Source: Lewinellaceae bacterium
GTDB taxonomy: Bacteria > Bacteroidota > Bacteroidia > Chitinophagales > Saprospiraceae
Assembly (NCBI GenBank): GCA_020636095.1
Contig: JACJYN010000004.1
Coordinates: forward strand, 248,001-312,000
Reading direction: 5' to 3'
Length of the DNA: 64,000 nucleotides
Within the stretch, counting starts at the first letter, position 1; every line of letters begins with the position of its first letter. The translations under genes were made by a program, and so were the position numbers. Positions 9,363 through 19,600 of the stretch are shown in pieces. The notes under the pieces are model-generated. The model saw only the letters and a list, made by a program, of their open reading frames with translations. It did not search any database and was not told the DNA's origin.

Positions 9363-9893
9363 ATGAAACTTCAGCGCCTCCCGGAATACGAAATAGACGA
9401 GGCTACCGAATCCGACATTGCCGGCCTGTTGAGCCGTTGTTTTCCGGAATACCCGGAAGGCCGTATCTATTATAAACAATTGCCCGATTTCCGCTTCTTA
9501 TGTTGGGAAAATGAAGCCCTTATTGCCCACATGGCGATAGAACACCGCATCGTCAACAACGATGGGCAAACGTTTCGCATTTTTGGTATTGCCGACCTCT
9601 GTGTTGCCGAACCTTTTCAGCATCGCCGCCTGGCCAGCCGCATGCTTTCAGAACTGTCCATCCTTGGCTTGCGGCATCGCATCGATTTTCTTCTCCTGAT
9701 GGCTAAAGACCACAGCTTGTACCGGGCAAACGGGTTCCAGTTAGTTCCTAATACCTGCAAGTGGCTGATGATCAGTGAGCACTCTACCCTCGGTATTGCC
9801 CACCGCCGGGTACCCTCCAGCCTGATGGTCAAAGCGTTGGGAAAAAAGGAGTGGCGGCCCGGGTTGGTCGACTTTCTGGGGCATGTGTTTTAA
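9363..9893 (+). CDS. GNAT-family N-acetyltransferase
   Basis: 176 residues. The acetyl-CoA binding core is visible as DLCVAEPFQHRRLASRML, a variant of motif A (V.P..rg.G.g..Ll) in which the glycines are replaced. It is followed by MAKDHSLYRANGFQLV, the typical ..lY...GF. end of the fold. Such proteins acetylate amines on small molecules or proteins. The changed pyrophosphate loop makes the exact activity uncertain. It starts 27 nt after cdaA and may belong to the same transcript. Confidence 0.8.
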   Translation: MKLQRLPEYEIDEATESDIAGLLSRCFPEYPEGRIYYKQLPDFRFLCWENEALIAHMAIEHRIVNNDGQTFRIFGIADLCVAEPFQHRRLASRMLSELSILGLRHRIDFLLLMAKDHSLYRANGFQLVPNTCKWLMISEHSTLGIAHRRVPSSLMVKALGKKEWRPGLVDFLGHVF

Positions 9894-10002
9894 CCGGGTA
9901 ACTTTCCGAAACTTGAGTTGACAGTTCAACTAAATCCTTCAAATTTCGTACTTTAGCCATCCGCAAAAAATTAGAATGATCAAATAAATACCAATACGAA
10001 TC

Positions 10003-11388
10003 ATGCAACAAGTACAGGACTACATCCAGCAAAACAAAGAGCGCTACCTGGAAGAGCTCTTCGGCCTGCTGCGCATCCCCTCCATCAGCGCTGACTCCGA
10101 TTATAAGGAAGACGTTTTTAAAGCCGCCGAATTTGTGGCGGAGAGCCTGCGCCAGGCCGGCGCCGACAAAGTGGAAATTTGCCCTACCCCCGGTAATCCG
10201 ATCGTTTACGGTGAAAAAATGATCGACCCGGCAAAACCGACGGTACTGGTCTACGGCCATTATGACGTTCAGCCGCCCGATCCGCTGGAGCTATGGGAAT
10301 CCGGGCCTTTCGAGCCGGTCATCAAAAAGACCAAAGAGCATCCCGATGGGGCCATCTACGCTCGCGGATCCTGCGACGATAAGGGCCAGTTCTTCATGCA
10401 TATCAAGGCCTTCGAAGCCATGAACGCCAAAGGCGCGTTGACCTGCAATCTGAAGTTTATGATCGAAGGGGAAGAAGAAGTAGGCTCCAGCCATCTGGGC
10501 GCCTTTTGCCGGGAGAATGCCGCCAAACTTTCTTGTGACACCGTTCTGATTTCCGATACGTCCATCATTGCCAATGATGTGCCGTCTATTACCGTGGGGC
10601 TGCGCGGCCTGAGTTATGTAGAAGTGGAAGTGACCGGCCCCAACCGCGACCTCCACTCCGGAGTGTACGGTGGCGCCGTAGCCAACCCCATCAATGTGCT
10701 TTGTGATATGATCGCTTCCCTGCAGGATGACGATCACCGCATTACCATTCCCGGTTTCTATGATGATGTGCTGGAACTGAGCGCTGCCGAGCGGGCCAAG
10801 ATGAACGAAGCCCCCTTTAACCTGGAGCACTATAAAAAAGACCTGGACATCGGAGCTGTTCAGGGAGAAACCGGGTTTACCAGCCTGGAGCGCACCTCCA
10901 TCCGCCCGACCCTCGACGTCAACGGCATCTGGGGCGGCTACATCGGCAAAGGCGCAAAAACGGTGCTGCCTTCCAAAGCTTCCGCCAAGATCAGTATGCG
11001 CCTCGTGCCGAAACAGGATCCCGATAAGATTACGGAGCTCTTTACCCGGCATTTCGAAAGCATCGCGCCCCCCTCTGTAAAAGTAAAGGTGACGCCTCAC
11101 CACGGCGGCCAGCCGGCCGTGACGCCCACGGATACCCCCGAGTACCAGGCGGCCTCCAGGGCTATGGAAAAGGCCTTTGGCAAAACTCCCATCCCCGCGC
11201 GTGAAGGAGGGAGCATTCCCATCGTGGCTTTATTCGAAGAAGTGCTGGACGCCAAAAGTATCCTCATGGGGTTTGGCCTGGACTCCGATGCCATCCATTC
11301 GCCGAATGAGCACTACGGCCTGTTTAATTTCTACAAAGGCATCGAAACCATTCCCTACTTTTACGAATTTTACGCGGAGATGAAGTGA
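10003..11388 (+). CDS. M20-family metallo-dipeptidase
   Basis: 461 residues, typical of the CNDP/dipeptidase branch of M20. Metal-ligand motifs are GHYDVQPP near residue 86, ARGSCDDKGQ near 125 and MIEGEEEVGS near 160 with the catalytic Glu. A dimerisation (lid) domain occupies about 200-350 and contains DLHSGVYGG. The late GFGLDSDAIHSPNE motif supplies the last metal-binding His. There is no signal peptide, so it is probably cytosolic and hydrolyses dipeptides or related amides. The gene is monocistronic and followed by a hairpin at 11417. Confidence 0.93.
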   Translation: MQQVQDYIQQNKERYLEELFGLLRIPSISADSDYKEDVFKAAEFVAESLRQAGADKVEICPTPGNPIVYGEKMIDPAKPTVLVYGHYDVQPPDPLELWESGPFEPVIKKTKEHPDGAIYARGSCDDKGQFFMHIKAFEAMNAKGALTCNLKFMIEGEEEVGSSHLGAFCRENAAKLSCDTVLISDTSIIANDVPSITVGLRGLSYVEVEVTGPNRDLHSGVYGGAVANPINVLCDMIASLQDDDHRITIPGFYDDVLELSAAERAKMNEAPFNLEHYKKDLDIGAVQGETGFTSLERTSIRPTLDVNGIWGGYIGKGAKTVLPSKASAKISMRLVPKQDPDKITELFTRHFESIAPPSVKVKVTPHHGGQPAVTPTDTPEYQAASRAMEKAFGKTPIPAREGGSIPIVALFEEVLDAKSILMGFGLDSDAIHSPNEHYGLFNFYKGIETIPYFYEFYAEMK

Positions 11389-11416
11389 TGTAGCTTGATC
11401 GGTAATGAAATAAAAA

Positions 11417-11439
11417 AAACCGGCCACACGGGCCGGTTT
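11417..11439. terminator. Hairpin terminator after the dipeptidase gene
   Basis: A 9-bp stem AAACCGGCC / GGCCGGTTT with a 5-nt loop lies 29 nt after the dipeptidase stop. An A-run precedes it and becomes a T-run on the minus strand, so it can stop transcription from both sides. Confidence 0.7.
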
Positions 11440-11811
11440 CCAAAAGAGCTTTGAGAGGCTATCTACATACCAAAAATGAGGATATCCTTTGATACCCCCG
11501 AAAATCTTTCATAGGATTATAATTGCATTCGTGGGATTACATCGCTGTTAGTAGTAAGTCGTTTTTTGTACTCCTCTTTCGGAGCACACTGTCGTTCTTT
11601 TTTGTTGACAATACAAATGTCAGAAAAAAAAGAAGGGTTGCGAAGTACAATTCGGTAAATTACTGGAATGGAATAGGTGGGCTGGCGATTGTAATCACCA
11701 GGTAATGAGGCGAATAGGGTTGGGGTGGTGTTGTTTTTCTGTGATAATAGATTCCTGTGGGGTTAATTATCAGAACTAATTACCGTCAATTTTAACTAAA
11801 ATTTCATAAGA
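11440..11811. other. Non-coding gap with no clear gene
   Basis: This ~370-bp gap between the dipeptidase gene and the large minus-strand gene is AT-rich. The only structure seen is an A/T-rich imperfect inverted repeat at about 11595-11634 (TTGACA / TGTCA core). A 60-codon plus-strand frame inside it has poor codon character and no recognisable motif. Confidence 0.5.
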
Positions 11812-11847
11812 ATAGGCTTGATAAGTTTTGAAACTTATCAAGCCTAT
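11812..11847 (-). terminator. Perfect 17-bp inverted repeat, terminator of the phosphatase gene
   Basis: ATAGGCTTGATAAGTTT pairs perfectly with the complementary arm at 11831-11847. It lies 12 nt after the stop of the minus-strand gene ending at 11859. No long T-run follows, as is common for terminators in this phylum. Confidence 0.7.
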
Positions 11848-11858
11848 CTGTTGCAGGG

Positions 11859-14800
11859 TTACTGTTTTAGTATTTTTACCACCTTAATCACCTCTCCATT
11901 GCTGATGGCAACCGTGTAAAGGCCAGATGGTACATTCTGAAACTCCAAAATTATTTCTTCTCCATCAATGTAGTGGCGGAACGGAACCGGCTGGCCCAGG
12001 AGGCTGTAAACTTCAATTTGCAGGTTATCGGCCGCCTGTACAGGGCGGATGTGGGCCTGGTTCCCAAATGGGTTGGGGAAAACCTCCCAAAGGGCAGAAG
12101 AAAAAGCAGCGGTTGTCCCGGTAAACAGAAAATCATAACAGGCTTCGGAAGAACAGCCGTCGGTGTCCGTAACGGTGACGCAATACTGGCCGGTACTTTC
12201 CGGAATGACAGCCGGCGAAGTTGCCCCGGTATTCCATAGGAAATCATACTGCGTAATATCATTCAGCCCCGCTACTTTCAGTTCGCTTTCATTTTGAATG
12301 ATTTCAAAACTGGGAAGCGGCAATACCTCCACCGTTACTTCTGTGGTTGCTGCGCAGCCGAAAGCAGCCCAGGCGGTGAGGCTGTAAGTGGTAGTTTCAG
12401 ACGGCTGTACGTTGATCTGTGCACTAGTTCCCCCGGTGCTCCACTGGTAGCTGGCAGCTGGGCTGGCGCTGAGCATTACAGACTGCCCGGCACAGATATT
12501 ATTGGCGCTGCTGCTGGCCTGAAGGTTCAGGGGAGGGCGTTCGGAGGCTTCCAAAGAGGCAGAAGCGGTGCAACCGTTGGCATCGGTGACGGTCAGGGAC
12601 CAGGTGCCGGGAGTTTGAATAAAAACAGTAGGAGTTGCCTGTCCATTGGACCACCTATACTCGGCAAACCCTCCCGGCGAACTTACTTTCACCCCTTGTC
12701 CTGCACAGAAGAACACCGTGTCTACTTCAAAGGAAACCTGGGGTGGAGGAAGGACATTAACCGTTACTTCATCTGTTGCCAGGCAGCCATTTTCATCCCA
12801 GGCGGTGAGGCTGTAAGTGGTGGTTTCGGCGGGTTGTACGCTGATCTGCGCACCCGTTTCCCCGGTATTCCACAAATAGCTGGCGGCGGGCCCTGCGCTG
12901 AGCGTGACCGCCTGCCCTGCGCAAATATTGTCGGCGCTGCTGCTGGCTTGCAAGTTGGATGGCTGGCAGAAGGCATATTTTACACACAATTGAGGAGCAG
13001 CGTAAGCCAGGCCGTCATAAGATTTAGCCGTGCGCCGTCCCTGGCCTTCGATTATAAAAGCAATAGCGCTGGAGGATGAAAAACCATCGCGGCCGACGAT
13101 CTCCTGAAGAATAGGAGCCAGGTTGGGCGTTTGTTGATCCTGCCCAGCTACATCGACATCAGGCCAGCGGGGCGGGGCCCAGTTTACAGAAGCCTGAGTT
13201 AAAGGGCGGCTGCTGATGTCAAAATCGGAACCTGAGAAGGGGGAAGCATTGTCGCTGTCCTGTCCATGAATGGATAGCGAACAAGGGTCGACATCGTTGT
13301 TGTCATCAACGGTGAACTGTATTCGGGCATCAATGATCACCGCATCACTGGGAATATGGAGCCCGGTAAATCGCATACCCACCATCTGGACGCCATTACT
13401 GGGGTCATCCGCCAGTTCCAGGTCCGAACTGGATAAACTGACATTGCCGTCGGCATATTCTTCTGCATCATCTTCCCGGCTGCTGATCTGGCTGCAGGAC
13501 TCAATATAACCCACGTTAATGACCACATGAGTTGAAGTAACGAGATTACCATCATTGTCTTTGGCTCTGGCCTGGATGAGATAGTGCCCTTCCGCTGGTG
13601 GAGTCCAGTTACGGGAGAAAGGAGCGGTATGGTCCACCGCGACAGAATCGCCATTTACGAAAAAAGTAACGGCTTCAACCTGCCCATCACTATCGCTTGC
13701 CTGTGCTCGTAAGGTGATCGTCTGAGGAGCGGGATAGAAAGCGCTATCAGCCGGTGCGCTGACGGACACAACCGGCGGCGTGCCAACCGGGATGAACTTC
13801 AGTAGGGTGAAATAATCCTGGACATCTCCGGCAACATCGATAAATTTGAGATCCAGTTTCTTATCCGTTACCTCCAGCGACAGGGAACCGAGGGAGAGCG
13901 CGTTGTAATACATCACCGGGTGGTTGAGGGGGGCATCCGATACTTTGCCGGAAGACCCGGCGACGACGTACACGGCGCCTTTGCCAGCGGCCGGCCCGAA
14001 TCCATCTTTCTCGTATACGCCATCATCGTCCGATCTGCCGTTGCCGTTATCCAGGATCATGGAAGGTGACAAGCTGTTGGAAAAGCCATAGTGGCCGTTG
14101 AGCAAATAAGACCGCTCGTAAGAATGGCTGTGGCCCGACAGAACGAGGTCGACCCCCGCCGCTTCCAGGATGGGCAGCACATTCTCCCTCATATCAGTCA
14201 GCTGGGAATTATTATCCGAATCATGGGAGCCTTTAGAATAAGGCGGGTGGTGAAATATGGCTATGATCCAATCCTGCTGAGTGGACTGGAGGTCGTTTTC
14301 TAACCATACCAGCATCGGGTCGCCTGGGTCTCTGCCCGAATCGTGTGAGTCGAGGGTGACGAAATGGATGTTGGCATAGTCAAAGGAATAATAAGCCTCG
14401 GTGCCTGATGCCAGGCCACCGGCTTCCCCGTTTTTAGGAAAGGTGAAAATATCGTAATACGGCCCGGTCTGGCTCGAAGCGCTGGCGGAGCCGTAATCGT
14501 GGTTGCCGGGAGTTGACCAGAGAACAGAATGGATGAGTTGATCCTCGTACATATTCTCAAATAAGGCAGTCTGATATTCCGAATCCTTGCCGCTATCGTA
14601 GGCATTATCACCCAATAACATGATAAGGTCAGTCATGTTATCTCCTGCGTAGGTATAGTAACCGTCCCGTACTGCCCGGGCGTGATTATCGCCGGTGCCG
14701 CAATCGCCCAGCACCCAGGCGCGAACCGGCTGAACGGCGCCGGTGGGAGGGGAGGTTTGAAAGAAATGGTTGGGGGTCCCACCGGCCAGTATACCACTGT

Positions 14801-15893
14801 TATCGCCGATGGCGTAGTAATAACGCGTATTGGGCGCCAGGCCGGTTAGCTTGATCTCATGATTCGTTCGGGCGCCGCTTTCCTGCATCGTTTGGGTTAG
14901 GCTGGCCGGGTTGGGCCCGTACCAGACTTTACTATTCGTTGCGGTGCTGGTCCGCCATTTGATGATCATGCTGGTGGGGGTACCCGATTGCAGATAAGGC
15001 CCTCTGATAACATTTATGAGCATTAATGTAGAGGACACGGGGGAATCGCCGGAAACAGACAGCACAGCGGCCGGCACTGAAAAGGAGGCATTGGGGCCAT
15101 GGCCGTTTTCTTTTCCTATCAGAATTGGATTGACAACGGGCCTCTGTTCCATCAGTTTCAGCACCTCGGCTTTTTTTGCTATCCATCTGTCCTTGCGGGC
15201 CAGGGGTTTCATGGCCTGTTCTATGTGGTTCAATGCCGAAGAATACCGTTGCCCGGCAATTTCCAGGTCGATCAGGCGGCTCTGAATGGAAATGATATCG
15301 CCCAACCGCTGGAGCCCTTCCTCCAGTGCTTCAATAGCCGGAGCGTACTGGCCGGGGTGGGCCATCAGGATGCCGTCAGCCAACTGAAAATAATCTTCCG
15401 GGCGGATGGCATTGTCATTTTTCAGGGTGATCATTTGGCGCAGGTCGGCAACCATTTGAAGGGGGGCGCCCATCATCCGGTAAACAGAGGCTCGCGTTTC
15501 ATATCCAAAGGGGTTGCCGGGTTCCTGCTTAATGAAATAATTGATATGCATGATGGCTTGTTCCAAAGCACCGGTATCCCGGTAAAGCTGAGCGAGCGGC
15601 AGGTGGCACACGTCATAAGCCGGCTCCAGCTCCAGCACTTTTTGAAAATCACCCAGCGCCAGGCCTATATCTCCGTGCTCCTGGTATAGTATGCCGCGCT
15701 CGAAAAGCAGCATGGCGTCTTGAGGGTTCTCTTTTATCTGCTGGCTTTTTCTTTGAATAGCCTCGTGCAGGCTGCCGTGAGCCAGGGTATTGGCCAGGGG
15801 TAAAGTAGCTATCAGAAGCAGGAGCCATGCCTTGATACCCTTCTGAAAAAGCTTCGCCCAAAATTCTGTAAGAAACCGTCCATTCATGTCCAT
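11859..15893 (-). CDS. Large secreted TPR / purple acid phosphatase-like protein with T9SS sorting domain
   Basis: 1344 residues, signal peptide near 20-40. Order of domains: TPR-like helical repeats (about 45-270); a purple-acid-phosphatase N-terminal fibronectin-like domain (about 295-370, PYLQSGTPTSMIIKW to NTRYYYAIGD); a calcineurin-like metallophosphoesterase (about 390-680) with GDCG, LLGDNAYDSG, TPGNHDYG, FHHPPYS and SGHSHSYERS motifs. Then follow an Ig-like domain (PPVVSVSAPAD), one copy of a ~150-residue module also present four times in the neighbouring giant protein, two Ig-like Cys-containing repeats, and a C-terminal T9SS domain (FPNPFGNQA). It is a surface phosphoesterase by inference. 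The N-terminal TPR block before the signal-exported phosphatase is unusual. Confidence 0.88.
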   Translation of the reverse strand: MDMNGRFLTEFWAKLFQKGIKAWLLLLIATLPLANTLAHGSLHEAIQRKSQQIKENPQDAMLLFERGILYQEHGDIGLALGDFQKVLELEPAYDVCHLPLAQLYRDTGALEQAIMHINYFIKQEPGNPFGYETRASVYRMMGAPLQMVADLRQMITLKNDNAIRPEDYFQLADGILMAHPGQYAPAIEALEEGLQRLGDIISIQSRLIDLEIAGQRYSSALNHIEQAMKPLARKDRWIAKKAEVLKLMEQRPVVNPILIGKENGHGPNASFSVPAAVLSVSGDSPVSSTLMLINVIRGPYLQSGTPTSMIIKWRTSTATNSKVWYGPNPASLTQTMQESGARTNHEIKLTGLAPNTRYYYAIGDNSGILAGGTPNHFFQTSPPTGAVQPVRAWVLGDCGTGDNHARAVRDGYYTYAGDNMTDLIMLLGDNAYDSGKDSEYQTALFENMYEDQLIHSVLWSTPGNHDYGSASASSQTGPYYDIFTFPKNGEAGGLASGTEAYYSFDYANIHFVTLDSHDSGRDPGDPMLVWLENDLQSTQQDWIIAIFHHPPYSKGSHDSDNNSQLTDMRENVLPILEAAGVDLVLSGHSHSYERSYLLNGHYGFSNSLSPSMILDNGNGRSDDDGVYEKDGFGPAAGKGAVYVVAGSSGKVSDAPLNHPVMYYNALSLGSLSLEVTDKKLDLKFIDVAGDVQDYFTLLKFIPVGTPPVVSVSAPADSAFYPAPQTITLRAQASDSDGQVEAVTFFVNGDSVAVDHTAPFSRNWTPPAEGHYLIQARAKDNDGNLVTSTHVVINVGYIESCSQISSREDDAEEYADGNVSLSSSDLELADDPSNGVQMVGMRFTGLHIPSDAVIIDARIQFTVDDNNDVDPCSLSIHGQDSDNASPFSGSDFDISSRPLTQASVNWAPPRWPDVDVAGQDQQTPNLAPILQEIVGRDGFSSSSAIAFIIEGQGRRTAKSYDGLAYAAPQLCVKYAFCQPSNLQASSSADNICAGQAVTLSAGPAASYLWNTGETGAQISVQPAETTTYSLTAWDENGCLATDEVTVNVLPPPQVSFEVDTVFFCAGQGVKVSSPGGFAEYRWSNGQATPTVFIQTPGTWSLTVTDANGCTASASLEASERPPLNLQASSSANNICAGQSVMLSASPAASYQWSTGGTSAQINVQPSETTTYSLTAWAAFGCAATTEVTVEVLPLPSFEIIQNESELKVAGLNDITQYDFLWNTGATSPAVIPESTGQYCVTVTDTDGCSSEACYDFLFTGTTAAFSSALWEVFPNPFGNQAHIRPVQAADNLQIEVYSLLGQPVPFRHYIDGEEIILEFQNVPSGLYTVAISNGEVIKVVKILKQ

Positions 15894-16090
15894 AGAAGCT
15901 ATCTTTAAATTTAAGAGGGAATGATTATTAATACGTAGGTTTTTTCTCTCCTGTTGCCTGGGTTATTTAATAGAGAAAAAAAATAAGCAATAGGAGGGGG
16001 GCTTTAACCTGGTTTTAACATACCTCGATTGCTTTAAGAGGCAAGTTTGTTTTTTGCTTCGTATCTTGGAACCAATCAAGCCTTGAAAAC

Positions 16091-16612
16091 ATGCAATTGC
16101 CAGCAGTAATAGAATCGGAAAGACTGTTGATCCGCCCTTTCCAATCCAGGGATTTACCCTTTTTCCTGGAGTTTATGCTCGATGAGATGGCAACGGAGTA
16201 TCTCGCTTTTACAGAAGAACAAAAAACGGAAGCGGGCGCCAGGGCCCTGTTTTGGGAAGTTCTGGACAGCAAACAGGCCAATAACCCCATTATTGCTTTG
16301 GCCATCGTTGATAAAGAAAATGGCGTGTTTATGGGTTCCTGCGGAATTTCGCCCCTGGGCGAGAAGGGCGTTTATGAATGTTATTACAGCCTGTTGCCAA
16401 AATACTGGGGTATGGGCTTTGCCACCGAGGCAGCCAAGGCCCTGGTCGGGCATTTCCTAAGCCTGGAAGAGGTGGAAGTAGTAAAAGCCTTTGTCAGCCC
16501 GGGTAACCCCCGAAGTATCCATGTGGCGGAACGTATAGGTATGGCGCCTATGGGGGAGGCAAAGCATCCTGTTTCAGGCATGGAGGGGCTGGTGTATGAA
16601 ATGAGAGGCTAA
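16091..16612 (+). CDS. RimJ/RimL-type GNAT acetyltransferase
   Basis: 173 residues. The start ESERLLIRPFQSRDLPFF is the classic N-terminus of the RimJ/RimL group, which acetylates N-terminal amino groups or small amines. The acetyl-CoA loop is seen in LLPKYWGMGFATEAAKALVGHFL, and VSPGNPRSIHVAERIGM is the family's N.rSi.v.eriGf motif. There is no signal peptide. The gene stands alone between two large minus-strand genes. A TATCTTGG box at about 16062 could be its -7 element. The substrate is unknown. Confidence 0.9.
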   Translation: MQLPAVIESERLLIRPFQSRDLPFFLEFMLDEMATEYLAFTEEQKTEAGARALFWEVLDSKQANNPIIALAIVDKENGVFMGSCGISPLGEKGVYECYYSLLPKYWGMGFATEAAKALVGHFLSLEEVEVVKAFVSPGNPRSIHVAERIGMAPMGEAKHPVSGMEGLVYEMRG

Positions 16613-16639
16613 GAGCTTCATTCATTTTATAATAAAGAG

Positions 16640-16673
16640 TAGAGCCAGGCGCTTATAACAGCGCCTGGCTCTA
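16640..16673. terminator. Bidirectional hairpin terminator
   Basis: A 13-bp perfect stem TAGAGCCAGGCGC with an 8-nt loop lies between the stops of two convergent genes (16612 plus, 16678 minus), with T-containing flanks on both sides. Confidence 0.8.
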
Positions 16674-16677
16674 TTTG

Positions 16678-19600
16678 CTAGTCAGCCTGGATAATGAATT
16701 TAGCCGACTGCATGGTGTTGTTCATGAAGAGCTGAAGAAAGTAAATGCCAACAGGCAGAGACAAGCCTTCCAGGCTGATGGCCTGATCTCCTTGCTCTAC
16801 CTCACGGGTAGCTTGTAGCACCACTTTGCCGTTCAAGTCTCTGGCCTGTATTTGTACGGTTCCTTTAATCTTACTGCTGAAGGATATATTCAGCTTGTTT
16901 GTAGCCGGGTTGGGATGAACCCGGATGGGGCTGGCCGGCCCGCCAGCGGATAGGCCTTCGCCTTTCGGATTTATATTAAGAGAAGCGGCATTTTGTTCTT
17001 CTCTTGTGCCTTCAGCAATAGTTGTAGTTGTGACGGTTGATGGCGCCATCCTGTTCCCCGGCATGGCGTGGAGGAATTCCACGCAGAGCTCTGGCGCGTT
17101 GTGGATGGATCCATTGAAGGATTCTGCTGTCCTGGTTCCTGTACCATCTATGAAAATCACAATAGAACTATTAGCGGTGTAGCCACTGCGGCTGACAATT
17201 TCCTGGATAATATCGGACAAATCCGGAGTTTGCTGTTCAGGCCCGGCAGCACCTACAGACAACCAGTCCTGAGGTTGCCAGTTCACAGCCGCATTGGTGC
17301 GTGGGCGGTTACTAATATCAAAACTGGAGGAGGTAAAGGTAGCGGCGTTATCGGCGGCCTCGCCAAGGATGTTGAGGATGCAGGGGTTTTCATTAACCGT
17401 TTCGTCGACAGTAAACTGTAGGTGCGCACTGATGATAGTGGCGCCCTGAGGAATATTGAGGCTGTTGAACCTCATGCCTACAAACTGGCTATTGTTGCGG
17501 TCGACGCCTAATTCAAGGTCACTGTTATAGATATCCATCCTGCCGGTGGATTTCCATTGCTCGGCATCATCACTAGTGCTGTTGATCATGGAGCAGGCGA
17601 AGGAGGGAACTAAGGTTCCTCCGCCACAGCTGCAGTCATCCTGGATGGTTTCTCCCGTGGTGTTGGGGTTTCCATCGTCGCAGGCATCTCCTGTCTGGGA
17701 AACGATATTGGGGTCATTGTCGTCGCAGTCCACATCGTCGCAGATGCCGTCGCCGTCGTTGTCGCCGATGCCGGGGCAGGTATTAAGGGCGCCGGCGCAA
17801 TTGCAGTTGGCGCCCACTACATCGTTAATGGTGGCCGGGTTGCCGTCATCGCAAGCGTCCCCGGGTTGAGTGGTGACATTGGGGTCGTTATCGTCGCAGT
17901 CCACATCGTCGCAGACGCCATCTCCATCGGCATCGCCAATGCCGGTGCAGGCCGTTGGCGTACCCAGGCAGTTGCAATTGTTGTCCACGGTATCGTTGAT
18001 GGTGGTATTGTCGCCATCATCACAGGTGTCGCCGAAGTTAGCGAATAAGGCGTCGCAGTCGTAATCAGGCGGCGTGGCAAAGAAGTCGATGCACAGTTGG
18101 GGAGCTCCCGCTGGACTATTGAAGGACTCGGCCACTCTTCTGCCCGTACCTTCTATCATGATGACAATAGAACTGGCGGCGGTATATCCGTTTCGGTTGA
18201 CAATTTCCTGAATGACAGGGGAGATATCTACGGTCTGTTGTTCCGGGCCGGCATTGCCGATATTGAGCCACTGCGGCGGAGCCCAGGCTACCGAGTTGGT
18301 GGTGCGTGCCCGGCTGCTGATGTCAAAGTCAGTAGATGAAAAAGTAGCCGCATTATCAGCGGCCTGTCCGTAGATGGTTAGGTTGCAGGGGTCGTCGTTT
18401 CTGTTTTCATCTACTGTAAACTGTATGTAGGCGCTGTTGATGTTTGCGCCCTGGGGGATGTTGAGGTCGTTGAAACGCATGCCCACCCATTGGCTGACGC
18501 CGTCGGTACACAATTCCAGGTCGCTGCTAGTGAGGTCCACTCTGCCGCTGGCAGCCTCTTGCTCGGCATCATCACTACTGCTGCTAATGGTGGCGCAGGC
18601 GGTAGTAGGTGTTGTTAAACCGCCGCCGCAGCTACAGTCGTTCTGTATGGTTTCGCCAAAGGTATCGGGGTTGCCGTCATCGCAGGTATCGCCCACCTGG
18701 TAGGTGATATTGGGGTCGTTGTCATCACAATCCACATCGGCGCAGATGCCGTCGCCATCGTTGTCGCCGATGCCGGGGCAGCTATTGAGCGTGCCGGCGC
18801 AACCGCAGTTGGCGTCCACCATATCATTGATAGTGGCCGGGTTGCCGTCATCGCAGGCATCGCCGGGCTGGGTGGTGGCGTTGGGGTCGTTGTCGTCGCA
18901 ATCCACATCCGAGCAGACGCCGTCGCCGTCGGCATCGCCGATGCCGGTGCAGGCAGTGGGCGTGCCGGCGCAGCCGCAGTCTGCGTCGACTAGATCATTG
19001 ATGGTGGTGTTGTCGCCATCGTCACAGGCGTCGCCGATGAAAGCCGAAAGGTTCGGGCAGTCGTAATCGGGCGGCGTGGCGAAGTAGTCGATGCACAGCT
19101 GGGGCCCTCCGGCGGGCCCGTCGAAGGACTCGGCTACCCGCCGGCCCGTGCCTTCAATCAGGAAGGCGATGGAACTGGCGGACGTATAACCGCTGCGGTT
19201 GACGATTTCCTGGATGAGTGGTGCGATATCTACCGTTTGTTGTGCCGGGCCGGCATCGCTGATAGACAGCCACTGAGCCGGGGCCCAGGCTGCGGAGTTG
19301 GCCGTCCGGGGCCGGCTGCTGATGTCGAAGTCTGCAGCGCCAAAAGTGGAGGCATTGTCGGCGGCTTGCCCGTAGATGGTGAGGTTACAGGGGTCGTCGT
19401 TGCCGTTTTCATCCGTTTCAAACTGGATGTAAGCGTTGACGATGTTGGCGCCCTGTGGGATATTGAGGTTGTTGAAGCGCAGGCCCACCCACTGGACGGT
19501 TCCACGGTCGGTGCACAATTCGAGGTCGCTGCTGTTGAGGTCCATCGAACCAGTGGCGGTTTCCTGCTCGGCATCGTCGGTGCTGCTGCTGATGGTGGCG

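Noticed and set aside
11523..11705. 60-codon plus-strand frame in the gap after the dipeptidase
   Set aside because: It has no promoter or recognisable motif and covers an A/T-rich inverted repeat.
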